Source: Trema orientale
Taxonomy: Eukaryota > Streptophyta > Magnoliopsida > Rosales > Cannabaceae
Direction of reading: 5' to 3'
NCBI GenBank assembly: GCA_002914845.1
Contig: JXTC01000034.1
Coordinates: 1,339,371 to 1,403,370, forward strand
DNA length: 64,000 nt
Positions 10,212 to 21,565 of the stretch are shown here, piece by piece. The notes beneath the pieces were generated by a model. It had not been told where the DNA came from. It searched no databases and saw only the letters and a list, made by a program, of their open reading frames with translations. How positions within the stretch are numbered: the first letter of the stretch is position 1; every line of letters starts with the position of its first letter. A program made the position numbers and the translations under genes.

Positions 10212-12207
10212 ATGGAAACTCCATCAGCCAAGTGGATATCTGAACTGGTAAGACTAAATTGATTTTGTGTTATTGAAATTAATTCCTTCATAATATCCAT
10301 ATCCCTCAACTAAGATGTGTATTACATATAGTACTTGATTAATTTGTTAATTTATGGTTTGAATGATTGATTTGTAGGAAATGGAAGATCCCACTAGCTT
10401 TTTCCACCAATATCAGGTGGACTACTCACTTGATGACCTTAATTTCCAGTCTTTTTCTTCCGAAAGCTACTCATCTTATAACGCGAATTTCGTCCCCGAA
10501 AATCCACGAAACCTAAGTAGTAACAACACACCCTTAGAACCTCCTCAAACCGAATTTGAAAGGCCAGCCAAACAGCTCAAGACCAACAGTTGGAATTCTT
10601 GCACTACCAATAATAATGATCAGATGAGCGCAAAGGGTTCGCCCTCGGCCTCCTCTTCACAGTTGATTTCGTTCGAGAAGTACACGAACTCGGCCGCAGC
10701 CACCCCCGATAACAAGCACTATAACAATCTAGAGGGTAGTGTTATTATGAAGCCAAAAGACGAGCCCGGATTGAATGGATATAATATGGTTTTTCAGTCT
10801 TCCTGTGAAGCCCAGATTTGTTCACCAAATCATGGTCAAGGGGTGAAGAGGGCTGTTGGTTCGATGAGTAGGTCTCCGTTACATGCTCAAGATCATGTTA
10901 TAGCTGAAAGAAAGCGCCGAGAGAAGCTCAGTCAACGGTTTATAGCTCTTTCAGCTGTTGTTCCGGGTCTAAAGAAGGTACTATTATTACCAATATTTTA
11001 ATTGATTAATGGATAATTAATTTTATGTTGAGTACTTGTTTTTTTTTTTTTTTAATTTTCTGGGTTCTGATAAAACAACTTGATTTAGTACTTTTGAATC
11101 AATCAATGCTATCGCTTTAGTTTCGGCCTTACCAAAACAATTAATTAGCTAGCTTTTTCACTAACTTGCAGCCTTTCAATGCAAGAAAGAGTTTATTGTA
11201 TTAGAAAGTGTTTTTTTTCATATTAAACTTTAATGAAATTAACCCACGTGACTAGTATAGCACTACTTTTTCTATCGTGGAGTGAATCACTACATATAGT
11301 TAGTAGCTAGTAGTTGTTTCAATGAGTAACACATTTCTTGATAGTAGGAATTAGTACTGTCAAAATTAATTTAAAGTAGTACTGGCTTTAATTATTTTAG
11401 TATATGCACAGATTATAATGGAATATATGATCAATGCACAATTCAACTTCCTTAGAAATAAATTTAAGTTTCACGTATTTATAAAATATTAATAAAGATT
11501 TCTTAAGTATTAATGAAGTTAATTGATTTGAGAACAGATGGACAAGGCTTCTGTCCTTGGAGATGCAATCAAGTACATAAAAAATCTTCAAGAACGGTTG
11601 AACACACTTGAGGAACAAACAGCAAAGAAGACCGTTGAATCAGTAGTTTTCGTGAAGAGATCTCAGCTCTCTGGCGACGACGAAACCTCCTCCTCCGACG
11701 AGAACTTCGATAGCAACTCCGGCCAGCCACTTCCCGAAATCGAAGCGAGGGTTTCGGGCAAGGACGTTCTGATAAGAATCCACTGCGAGAAACACAAAGG
11801 GTGTATAGCTAACATACTCAACCAAATAGAGAAGCTTCACCTCACTATTGTCGATAGCAGTGTCTTACAATTTGGCGGTTCTACTAATCATATTACTATT
11901 GTTGCTCAGGTATTTATCGTCAAGAACTTTTTAAATTCAATTGTTTTTGTTCATATTAGATTACCCTAAGTAAACATATAGGATTACAAAGATTGTGATA
12001 CTTAGATTAAATAATTACAAATTAAAGGGACTCATTTGGCTTCCTATTTTTGGTCTTTAAAAGAGTATTTTATTTATCTGATTTTAGTCCAAGATTCATC
12101 GTAATTTTTTTTTTTTTTCCATGTAGATGGACGTGGAGTACAGCATGAAAGTGAAGGATCTAGTAAGAAATCTAAGACAAGCATTACTCAAGATAAACAG
12201 AAAATGA
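10212..12207 (+). CDS. bHLH transcription factor, subgroup IVa (bHLH18/19/20/25-like)
   Basis: The product is a nuclear DNA-binding regulator expected to dimerise and bind E-box or G-box DNA. Coding exons are 10212-10247, 10378-10977, 11538-11909 and 12127-12207. All junctions are GT..AG in phase 0, giving about 362 aa. The start in the 12-codon first exon (METPSAKWISEL) is preferred because it matches the usual N-terminus of this subgroup (a short W-x-SEL segment followed by MEDP). The bHLH spans about residues 185-235: the basic region HVIAERKRREK carries the His, Glu and Arg that read CANNTG, followed by helix 1, a loop and helix 2 (MDKASVLGDAIKYIKNLQER). Exon 3 begins exactly within the HLH, a common position in plants. 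The C-terminus (about 265-360) has the beta-alpha pattern of an ACT-like dimerisation domain. In Arabidopsis this subgroup includes NAI1 (ER-body formation) and factors acting on iron uptake under jasmonate. Which role applies here is unknown. Confidence 0.93.
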
Positions 12208-12806
12208 CTAGATTCGTTCAAGCCTGCTTTCGGATACATTTATGTTAAAAGCTATAGCTCAATCGTGTTGACCAGGAATAATAATAAGTTCAGATGACAA
12301 AAGTTCTTTTCTCGTACGTGTTTGTTTTTGGTATTCAAGACTTTTTGAAAGAAAGGAATATGCACTAAAATCTCTCTCAAGCTTAGACCGACCACTGGCC
12401 ATAATCATGAGGAACTCAGTTAGCTGACAAGTTTCGTTTTTGCAGGAGGGCGTTCTTTCTTAGAACTCTTTTTTGGACGCCTTATGTGTGTCGTTTTTTG
12501 CGTGGTTGACTGTTGACCACGTTCAATTACCCACGTGCTGTATTTTGAAAGCTTTGCAGCTTTTTTCCCGGAGGGTTTTCTTGAGAGGTTTTGAATTTTC
12601 AACGAGACCTCTTTGTTTCTCTCTTCGATCGGCTCCTTTTCTTCAAGTAATATGGTCTTGTTATAGTCGTTCTCTTCAATCTTGAGAGATCCAAAATTAG
12701 GCGTTTAACTTCTTTCTAGTTTTTACATTTGTTATGTACAAGAACTCCTTTTTCGGGTCCTCTCTAGGCCTTTGTGTGTAAACTTCTTTGTCCAGTGTAC
12801 TTGTGT
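12208..12806 (+). other. 3' flank of the bHLH gene, no recognised gene
   Basis: The first 150 bases probably hold the 3' UTR (AATAATAATAAG near 12279 could serve for polyadenylation). The stretch 12420-12690 is richer in GC and has an open frame on each strand, but neither shows a domain or conserved start. I see no supportable gene. Confidence 0.4.
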
Positions 12807-12817
12807 AAACTCCATAG

Positions 12818-12847
12818 GATTTTTTTTTTTTTTTTTTTGTGCTGGAA
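12818..12847 (-). mobile_element. Tiny retroposon scar: poly(T) plus a few bases between short direct repeats
   Basis: The 11-mer AAACTCCATAG occurs at 12807-12817 and again at 12848-12858. Between them lies only a run of T and GTGCTGGAA. This is what remains when a poly(A)-tailed transcript is inserted in minus orientation after extreme 5' truncation. Replication slippage is the alternative. Confidence 0.5.
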
Positions 12848-12858
12848 AAACTCCATAG

Positions 12859-13624
12859 TTAATTATATGTTAAATGTCTTCTTTCGTTGGAATATTTTTG
12901 TGATTCGACATTTTAATTTAATTTGTTCTATTTGGTTTTGGGACCAAGTTGGATTTTACTATTTTTATTTTCAAGTTTGGAAATCTTAATGATGTGGATG
13001 TCGCATCTATATTATCTTGCGTATATATATATATTTCTCTCCATGTATAAATATATATATACATATTTATTTATGGATGTGACTCAGTCTCATATCAACT
13101 ATATACAAACTAAACATATCGAACATTTGAACATAATAAAGGATGGTCAACGACGTGAGATGATTTTAACAGTTGCAGAAACATCAATGCATCCTATCAA
13201 TTCTTTTATAAATATAAAATTTGAGACATAAAGATCCACCAAAGATTTTGTGATCTACGAGTTTATGGACCGACAGTCTGACATGTATTGTCTTTATAAT
13301 GTCCTTAGCTCTTTTTTTTTTTTTTTCTTTTGAGGAAAATATAATCTCCTCAGCTTCAAACTTCTAATATTTATTTTTTAATCCATCTATAATTATAATT
13401 TCACTTGAATATATGTATCTATATATATGAGAAAATTTTAATTGACACTCTGTACTTAAATTTTATACATGTACTATGTATGGTGTGTGATCGATTGATT
13501 ATGAAGTTTATGACGGTTATTGTAAGGTTGAGCAACACCCAATTGGAGCTAGCCACCTACTTGTTCAAAATTTTAAATTTATTGACTGGTTAATGTGTAT
13601 ATATATAGACATATATAATATAAC
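12859..13624. other. AT-rich non-coding DNA with microsatellites
   Basis: It contains TATATA tracts near 13022-13070 and a T-run near 13311-13328. Small open frames here have no features of proteins. Confidence 0.4.
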
Positions 13625-13645
13625 AGAATTACATGTCATTATTTG

Positions 13646-14388
13646 TGATCCTTTTACAGAAATTAAAATCCATATGGTCCTAGCTCCTCATTCTCTCTCT
13701 GAAACCTTCATCTTCTTTTACACTTCTTTTTTCTCTTAATTGATTTCTACCCACCAGAGAGGGAGATCCTCCTCTCCGGTAGGATCTCCTAATTTTTTTT
13801 TATTTCCTAGTTTTGTATTCAATAATTCTTCCATTTATGTGAAAGTCTTTATTGCCATATATACTTATTGCCATAGAAGTTTAGTTCTATCAGATTTTAG
13901 ATCTGTGTAGCTTGATTTGTTTTATTTTTGTTATTTTTTTTTAATATTATTATAGATATGAACCTTATGTGATTAAAGATTTTCATTATAGACATTGCAT
14001 TCTTCACGAAGATAGACTTTATTGGGATTGATGGTGTACTTCGATATAATGAAAGATAATAACTCTTGCTCCTCTGCTTCATAAGATCTTGATCTTGTGA
14101 TGTCTTTGAAGTTCACTGGCCCTTTGGTAGAAGTTGACTGTATATTTGTCGTAGATATGATGAACTCATATTTGTCTAGTAATAGAGTTAATACATAGTG
14201 GTGGTGACTTTTGTCACTCATTCCTCATTTCGAGAATCAAGCGGCACATACACATGCTGCACATAATTTTTTCTGCATTGTTTCTTTATCTTTGTAATAA
14301 GAAATTTCCTAATTGTATTGTTCCTATTATGTAGTAAATAATTTATTATAATAAATAATCTCTTTTCTTAAAAAAAAAAAAAAAAAGA
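13646..14388 (+). mobile_element. Poly(A)-tailed non-LTR retroposon with target duplication
   Basis: The insert ends in a run of about 17 A at 14370-14386. It is flanked by long direct repeats at 13625-13645 and 14389-14408 that match apart from one substitution and one single-base gap; both begin AGAATTA and end TTATTTG. These are marks of LINE-driven insertion. Near its start is a small inverted repeat (GGAGATCCT ... AGGATCTCC, about 13762-13790). No open frame encodes a recognisable LINE protein. It may be an internally deleted LINE or a processed non-coding transcript. Confidence 0.72.
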
Positions 14389-14408
14389 AGAATTATATGT
14401 CTTATTTG

Positions 14409-15360
14409 CACTCGGGAGATTACAATATTAGAATTTTATGTAACTAGTTCAGAAATAAAATAAAATAAATTACATGCATGTGTGTAAATTCACGTTTCGT
14501 TTTGAGGACGTTATAAACACTAATTAAATTAGTTCAATTTCACGAGTTCCCAGTAGGATATATATCACAGGAAAAGTTTATTAACTAGTTATATATTATT
14601 AGTTAATTAATAAAGTTCCTTCCCATACATTTTCATCTAATCTGCAAAAACAATTCAAGCGACTGCCCCGTATCCGTAGAGCTCTGTTGAAAATTGAAAG
14701 AGTGTCAAGAAAGAAAAATCTGTGGCTGGCCGGGGATCAATTTAATCAAATATCAAAATCAATTTCCGTAGGATCTAGAAAAATTATAGATCGAGAAGTT
14801 GTTGTAATTTTGTCCTTATCTTCATATTATGTCACTTTCTTTTTCCAGGGGGAAAAAAAAAAGATGTTACTTACTTTGAGTACTGAAAATTAAGTAGGTT
14901 TATAAGCAAAATTAATATCCTATCAATTACTATATGCTTATTCTCTCAAAAAAAAAAATTACTATATATATGCTTATAACAAAAAAATAATAATAACAAA
15001 AGCAACAAAGAATAATATGATGTAAGATAAGAGATATGTCAGATTATTAGTAATTATAAACCGCTCGCCAACATGTTAATCCAACTAGTTAACTAGGAAC
15101 AAATACTTCTATATATATCATCATTAAGCACCAAAACCATTCTTATGTCAAGTTGTCATTAATTATCAACTAGCTAGCTATAAACACATATTCCCTCAGC
15201 GTTCGAGAACCATATTTCTATGGAAAAATAAGCATGAAAATTTTAAAAATAGCGAAAATGTGAAAAATAAGGCATGCCAACCAGACTATACCCTTAAGTA
15301 GACAAAGATAAAAACAAAAATTCCCTTTTGGTAGTTTGTACATTCCATTATTTTCCAAAC

Positions 15361-15392
<32 letters not shown>

Positions 15393-17827
15393 ACAACGGT
15401 AATTTTCTTTGGCGTTACAACAATACTTATTAGTGCCCCATAAGTTGCCACACAACAATGATTTTGGCCAAAAGAATAAACTGAACATTTTCATCAGCAG
15501 GACCCCTTTTAATGTGGGTAGATGAAATTAAACCAACCCTATTGCTGACCAAAATAAAGGACCACTTATTTGTAAGACCAATAAAACGAGTATTAGCTAC
15601 TATAAGAGTCAAGAATATGCATAGGTGTCCTCAATATTCCATTAGATATTATATCGAGAAGTACACTCTCTACACCTATCAAAAGTAAACTCAAGGCAAC
15701 ACGTGTTAACATGCAATAAATTAAAGGGTTGATGGAATATTGCAAATCCGAAGAGTTTTTTTTTTTCCACCGAATTATTGGACTTTGTTGGACTTGTAAG
15801 CGTAATAATGGGTCAAATTATTTGGTCGGTGGTCGATGTTATATCCCATGAAACTTACATATTTGTCTTTTGATAGCATATATGCTAAGTTGTCAAAGGG
15901 TTTCTTCCTTTATTTCCCACTAAAGTGGAGTCCATCCCTATAGTACAAATTAATGCAAAAAGTCTTATTAACCAACAAATACGAAGCCGAAAGGGCGAAA
16001 ATTGATATCCGTACGTTGAGCTTTTGGTGAGTCAAAGCACGACGAGTTGGCCTGCGAGTCACCATTGGAGAAAGTTATTAGGGCTCGGACTAAAAAGGAA
16101 AAAAGCAGAATATATGTGTTGGTTAAAGTGGTCCGGAAAAAAGGGGCCATATATAACTTGGAGTTTGATTTATTTCTTTAATTTAAGATTTTTGCTTGAT
16201 CGATTAAATTTGATAAGAAATATCTGGGGGAATACCTTTTTCTTTCGATTGAAAGAAATTAATGGACGTTTGAACAGAATATAAGTGTATAAATTAATTG
16301 AAGCTGTTCCCGTTATAATTAATTTGTTTTAAGGGAGGTAGGTTTTGCATATATCTAACATATAAAACCATAATATCGGTCAAAAATCAGGTTGTCTTTT
16401 CCAATTGGATCCTGCACTTACAAAATATGGTGATATCTAAAATCTTGATATAGCATATTTATATATAAAGGTTTAGATCACTACTCATAATTTAAGAAAC
16501 AACATAGATATATATATATATATATCTTCGTATGAACATAAACTAAGTTAAACTTAGGCACAACAAAATAAAACAATATATAATGAAAACTTTGGTATAA
16601 ATTAATTAATGAGATATCTGTAAATTAATGATCGGGTCATGGAAGTTGGGATGTGACGTTCATTGATGTGCAGAAAAACTATAGCTAAGGGTCAATTAGT
16701 TTTTCCCATNAGTTCTTCCTTTCATTTTCCTCCCCTTTTTTTCTCTCTTTTGGAATAACAATTAAGTTCTTAAAAAAATAATTATATAACGTTGAAACTT
16801 GATAAGTGCAATATATTAAATTGGGCAAGCGTAAGTCGGTGAGGTCTACTTAATTATTTCTTTGGTGTACAACATTAAATCATGGCGTTTTTTATTAAGT
16901 GCAAAATTGAACATTCTTTCTACCCGGCTATTTGAATGTAATCAAGCAAACAAGAAGAAAGTTTAACCATTCAAAACTTTGCTCTTCAAAAGGAATGAGA
17001 AAATCAACACTAGCACCACAAATTGGACTACTTGCTAGGGCAAGTGACCTTTTGGCTTAATTATTTCATAGAATCACCTATCAAACTTATGTAGGGTACA
17101 TTGTACTTTTCGGAAAAGATGTGAATGAATATGTCCCTCACGAGATGCGTCCGTGGTATGCGACACTACTTCCCACACGATCGAATATCTAAAGGAACAA
17201 CGGATTTATTAATAATTGAAAAAAGAGAAACGTGGTTTTTTTTCTTTCTTTTTTGGGTAGTTAAGGGAATAAAACGCTAATAGATTCACGGCTTAATTAT
17301 TGATCAATCAATGCATCTGTTTCAGTACGGACTCACGGACCGAGTAAGACCTTATTTGACACATCGTAATGAGTCAAGTATTGACAAATAATTACCACCT
17401 ATATATACTACTTATCTATTCAAAAATAGATTTTATACAATTTGCTAATTTGATCCATAATGGAGACAAATAATTCACGGCTTACCTCATTGTGTCGATT
17501 AAGGTTCTCATCAGCAGATGGAGTCTTGAACTGATAAGATACTTTCATTTTGTTTAACATATGTATCAATGAATCACATTGTATAATATTGACTTGTCGT
17601 TAATTGTTACATATACACTATAAATTATTTTATTACCTACATTTGTAAACTTGGACCATAAAATGCTACCGTACCATGGATCAATTAGCGGCAAAATTTC
17701 CTTCTTTGCTTGTTGTCACTCATCAGTTAGCAAGGCCCAAGTTACAAACCCAAATGAAGAAGGAACCTCATACGTATTACAGCTCTTGGTTTTGGACCCT
17801 TCTCGTAAACCAGAGAGAAATTTTGTT
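14409..17827. other. AT-rich intergenic DNA, no recognised gene
   Basis: Short open frames (for example 14687-14893, 16024-16284, 17651-17872) lack domains and codon structure. A perfect TA-type microsatellite lies near 15361-15387. The only undetermined base of the window, an N, is at 16710. I see no complete element. Confidence 0.45.
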
Positions 17828-18307
17828 GGGTTTCTAACAACTTCTACATACAAAAAAGAACGAGAAAATTAGGAAATACACGGTAAATACATAAAAGAAT
17901 GGGGAAATTAGAAAATATATGGTATTTCTAACAAAAATTGGAAAAATACAGTGTTTTTGTATTTTTTAGGGCGCGGTACGATTTGTATTAGAAAAATACT
18001 GTTTTTTAAAAAATATTTATAAAAATACCACTTTTTAAAATAATAAATAATTTCTAGTAACCAGTTTCTGGAAACTGGTAACTGGTAATCGAAGATATTT
18101 ATAACTTGTATATAACTGGTAACTAGTTTTCAGTAACCAGTTTCCAGAAACCGGTAACCAGTAACTATTTTAAAAATAATAATTTTCTAAATATTTTTTA
18201 AAAAGTGATATTTCCCTAATTAAAACTGTATAAAAATTGGAAAAAATCCTAACTTCTGTATTTTTGTAATTCTTTTCGGTTTTTGTAGGTATAAGTGTTA
18301 GAAACCC
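17828..18307. mobile_element. MITE-like inverted-repeat element containing GTTACTGG-type repeats
   Basis: The left end GGGTTTCTAACAACTTC (near 17828) and the right end GTGTTAGAAACCC (18295-18307) are inverted copies that continue inward through ACATACAAAAAAG and its partner CTTTTCGGTTTTTGTAG. The interior holds palindromic repeats built from GTAACCAGTTTCTGG. No target duplication is clear, so the class is unresolved. Confidence 0.5.
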
Positions 18308-18437
18308 TAAAAGAATTAGATATATATGGTCAAAAAGATATTAAGCTGTCCATACGGTGTGTGATTAGTATTTTTTAAAAAATAAAGTTCAAAAAGCACA
18401 ATAATATAAAATAAAAAAGGTAAAAAAAAATCTCAAC

Positions 18438-18505
18438 CGCCAGATGGCTTAGCGGTTTTGTTTGTTAGCCCTTTTCTTCTTGTGAAGGGTTCAAATTACT
18501 CTAGA
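18438..18505 (+). other. tRNA-like sequence with pol III A and B boxes (SINE head or tRNA relic)
   Basis: TGGCTTAGCGG (18445-18455) matches the internal A box consensus TRGCNNAGYGG. GGTTCAAAT (18488-18496) matches most of the B box GGTTCRANNCC. Their spacing of about 43 bases is what a tRNA would have. The acceptor stem does not pair well and the stretch is followed by T-runs, so this looks like a tRNA-derived SINE head or a decayed tRNA, not a working tRNA gene. Confidence 0.4.
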
Positions 18506-18679
18506 TCTCTTTTCAATTTTTTTTTCATTTTTTTTGGTTCTTTTTTAGGTTTTTTTTTTATTCATTTTACTTCTTCTATTTTCTTTTCTTTTCTTTTCGT
18601 TTTTTCCTTTTCTAACTTTTTTTTTTTTTTGCTCTGGAATCCTTTTCTAACTATTTTTCCCTTTGTCTTTATTTTTTAC

Positions 18680-19335
18680 TAGTTACCAATAATATTAATT
18701 TAAGGACTAGTTACTAGTTTCTAGTTTCTAGAATTGACTAGTTACTGGATAATCAGTAACTAGTAACCAATCTTATAACTGGTAACTAATAATTATTCTT
18801 GTAATTGGTAACTCATAATTATTTTGGTAATTTATAACTGAGAACCAAATTGGTTGATGGTAAATAAGAAACTAGTACCAAAATGAATCTGCTAACTAGA
18901 AATTATAATCGAGAGCTAGAAACTAGTAACCAAAATAGTAACTAGAAATTAGTAATTAAAGTGGTAACCATTCACTAGTCTTTGCAGCTATCCACTGATC
19001 TAGAAACTAGTAAGCAGATTATAATTGGTAACCAGTAATTAGTACCAATCTAATAGAAACCAAAGTAACTAGTTATTGGTAACGAGTAACTATATCGGTT
19101 ACTGGTATCTAGTAAAAAAAAAAAAAAAGAGCAATAGCTCAATTAAAAAAAGGAAAAAAAAAACAAACAAAAAAACACTTAAAAAAAGGAAGGAGCATGG
19201 CTCAATGGAAAAGAGAAATAGAAAAGAGAAAAAAAAATTAAAAACAAATAGATGAGCTAAGAAGCCAAATTAGTAGCCAGAAACCAGTTACCAGTAACTA
19301 GTAACCAGTAACTAATTCTATATTAATAACTGGTA
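18680..19335. repeat. Degenerate array of GTTACTGG / CCAGTAAC palindromic units
   Basis: Variants of AACTAGTAACCAGTAACT recur dozens of times in both orientations. Similar units occur at 18061-18170. They are interspersed with A-rich segments that begin with TAGCTCA- or TGGCTCAATGG-like strings. No coding potential is seen. Confidence 0.65.
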
Positions 19336-20230
19336 AGCAGTTTATTAGAAAAAACAAATTGTAGCTCATTATCCATAGGAGAGAAAAAAGGAAAAAAAAA
19401 ATAAAGGAAGGAAAAAAAAGTCAAGAATGAGAGAGAGAGAAAAAAAGGGAAAAAAATAAAAAAGAAGGAGAAAATGAAAAAATAAAAAAAATTGAGAATG
19501 ATGGTAACCAGTTTAATTTTAAAAAAAAATGTAGCTCATTATCACTGGAAGAGGAAAAAAGGAAAGAAAAAAATAAAAGAAGGAAAAAAAAGTCAGAATA
19601 AGAGGGGGGAAAAAAGAAAAAAATGAAAGAAGGAGAAAAGAAAAAGAATTAAAAAATAGAAAAATAAAACAAAAATCAAAATGGTGGAGTAGTGGGGTTC
19701 AAACTAAGTAAGGAAAGAAAGAAGAAAGCCTGTGTTCACTTTGCTAGAAGATATTTTAAGTTTTCCTTTACACTTTAATTTATATAATAAGCGATTTACG
19801 AAGTTGGTCAAAATTACAAAAGTGCCGCCGCATTTTGACTCCGTATTTTTCTAATTCTTTTAACATTTCTCCGTACCAAAGAGGAATTTTTTTACTGTAC
19901 CGTATATTTGTAATATTTATTAATTTTTGACGATATAACCCTTTAAAACCCAAAAAGAATTACAAAAAATATTGGGTCAGATTTTCTTCTAATTCTTGTA
20001 CCGCTTTTTTAAGAAAATACTACTTTTTAAAAAATATTTAGAAAAATACCATTTTTAACCTTTGATTACTAGTTAAAATGCTCAAAAATTGGTTATTAAT
20101 TATTAGTTACTATTTTAGAAAATGACATTTTTCTAAAAATATTTTAAAAAATAGTATTTTTCCAAAAAGAAATACGGTACTAGATCTAGAAAAAAACTGA
20201 GTCCACCATATTTTTCTAATTTTTTCTAAA
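19336..20230. repeat. A-rich low-complexity DNA and inverted arm of the composite repeat
   Basis: Two related modules begin GTAGCTCATTATC (near 19353 and 19530) and continue as GGAAAAAAGGAAAG-type purine runs. From 19980 to 20230 the sequence resembles, in inverted orientation, the AAAATACTNNTTTTTAAAAAATATTTA-type stretch at 17980-18040. It therefore appears to be the opposite arm of a larger inverted structure spanning 17.9-20.2 kb. Confidence 0.4.
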
Positions 20231-20340
20231 AATGTCATACAAGGCCTAATTTTTACAATTTTGTTCCGCTACCAATCATTGGGCCGTATATAGGCCACAA
20301 CATTAGCTCATTCGTACAAAATTAATAGTTTTCTTTCTTC

Positions 20341-20750
20341 CCTTTTTTTTCCCTTTCTTTTCTGTTATATTGTATATATTTTTTACTTATGAGTTGAAAC
20401 AGTATTAGAACCTACAACCCTCCTCATTCGAAAGACTTCTTATTACCAACAGACTATATTTATAACTAAATATGTCAAATGGGTCATGTTGGTACAACAT
20501 GGCTCATGAATGGTAAGTCTCACTTCCACTTGTATATTACCAAATAACCTTTTTTCTCCCTTTTTTTTCCGTTATACTCTATATATATTTGACTTATGAC
20601 TTAAAACAAGTATTAGAACTTACAACCCTCTACATTCGAAAAACTTCTTATTACCAACAGACTATATTATAACTAGGGATGTCAAATGGGTCGTATTAGT
20701 ACAACATGGCTCATGAAAGGTAAGTCTCACTCCCACTTGTGTTTTGCATT
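20341..20750. repeat. Tandem duplication, offset 208 bp
   Basis: The segment with AGTATTAGAAC, TTATTACCAACAGACTATAT and GTCAAATGGGTC occurs from 20401 and again from 20609. The copies differ at scattered positions, so the duplication is not recent. The second copy leads into the hAT-like element. Confidence 0.7.
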
Positions 20751-21565
20751 ATGCTTAGTATGGTTCATCAATATTTGTGGTTCTGCTAGTTCAAGCTTAA
20801 AAAACTTTAGGTCCAGCATGACCCACAGTCACATCACATCTCGTATTGTGCTTGTGCTGTTGTACTTATGCTAGACTTATATTGCATTTTCACCAAGTAG
20901 AATGTACTCAAATTTATAAGTGCTACATAGCATATATTCCAATAAGACAACAAATTGATGTTTTGATCTCAATTTAGGAGTGAGATTCGGTAGTAATTTT
21001 TATTTAGTAGTTCTTTCAAAATATATATACATATATACATATATGGTTCACAATTAGGTTTTATTTTTATTTTTTTACCTTTCTATAGGTATTTCTTTTT
21101 CTAGCCGTTGGATCTACCATAATTTGGGTAGTTGGAAAAAAAATAATAAAAATAAATACCTATTATTTAATATTTTTTTCTCTCCAACTTTTACCATAAA
21201 ATGATGTGTGTGATGAATTTTAATTGAGCAAAACAATATCTATGGATAGATTAAAAAAATATACCTATTGATTGGTGCCCTATATGTATATATAACTGTA
21301 GGACCTATATTGTAATAATTATTAATATTATAGATTATTTCATTAATTAAAATAAGAATATTTTAGAAGTCTTTTGTATCATACTTTTCACGTTTGATGA
21401 TTATGTGCTATCGTGTCGTGCTCGAGTAGAAAGTCATGTCATGTCATGCCAACACATAATGCCTAAAAGCATGAGCCCACACGGCCAATATCTTGTGCTG
21501 TACTTGGCACAGATATTTCACATTTCGGGGTGCCTAACGGGTGGCCAACCTATTTGACATCTATA
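20674..21565. mobile_element. hAT-like non-autonomous relic
   Basis: The left end TAGGGATGTCAAATGGG (20674) matches the complement of the right end CCTATTTGACATCTATA (ending 21565) with few differences. This pattern, with a T/C-AGGG start, is typical of plant hAT elements. The 8-bp flanks (ATTATAAC and CTAGCAAC) agree at only 4 positions, so the target duplication is lost or the ends are slightly misplaced. There is no transposase frame. Confidence 0.45.

Noticed and set aside
8347-12300. Functional cluster around the bHLH gene
   Set aside because: No enzyme or partner gene is visible on either side; neighbours are transposons only.
12473-12685. 70-residue open frame in a GC-richer patch after the bHLH gene
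   Set aside because: No recognised domain, and an equally long frame exists on the opposite strand. There is not enough to call a gene.
18458-18682. Phe-rich open frame
   Set aside because: It is a translation of T-runs next to the tRNA-like sequence.
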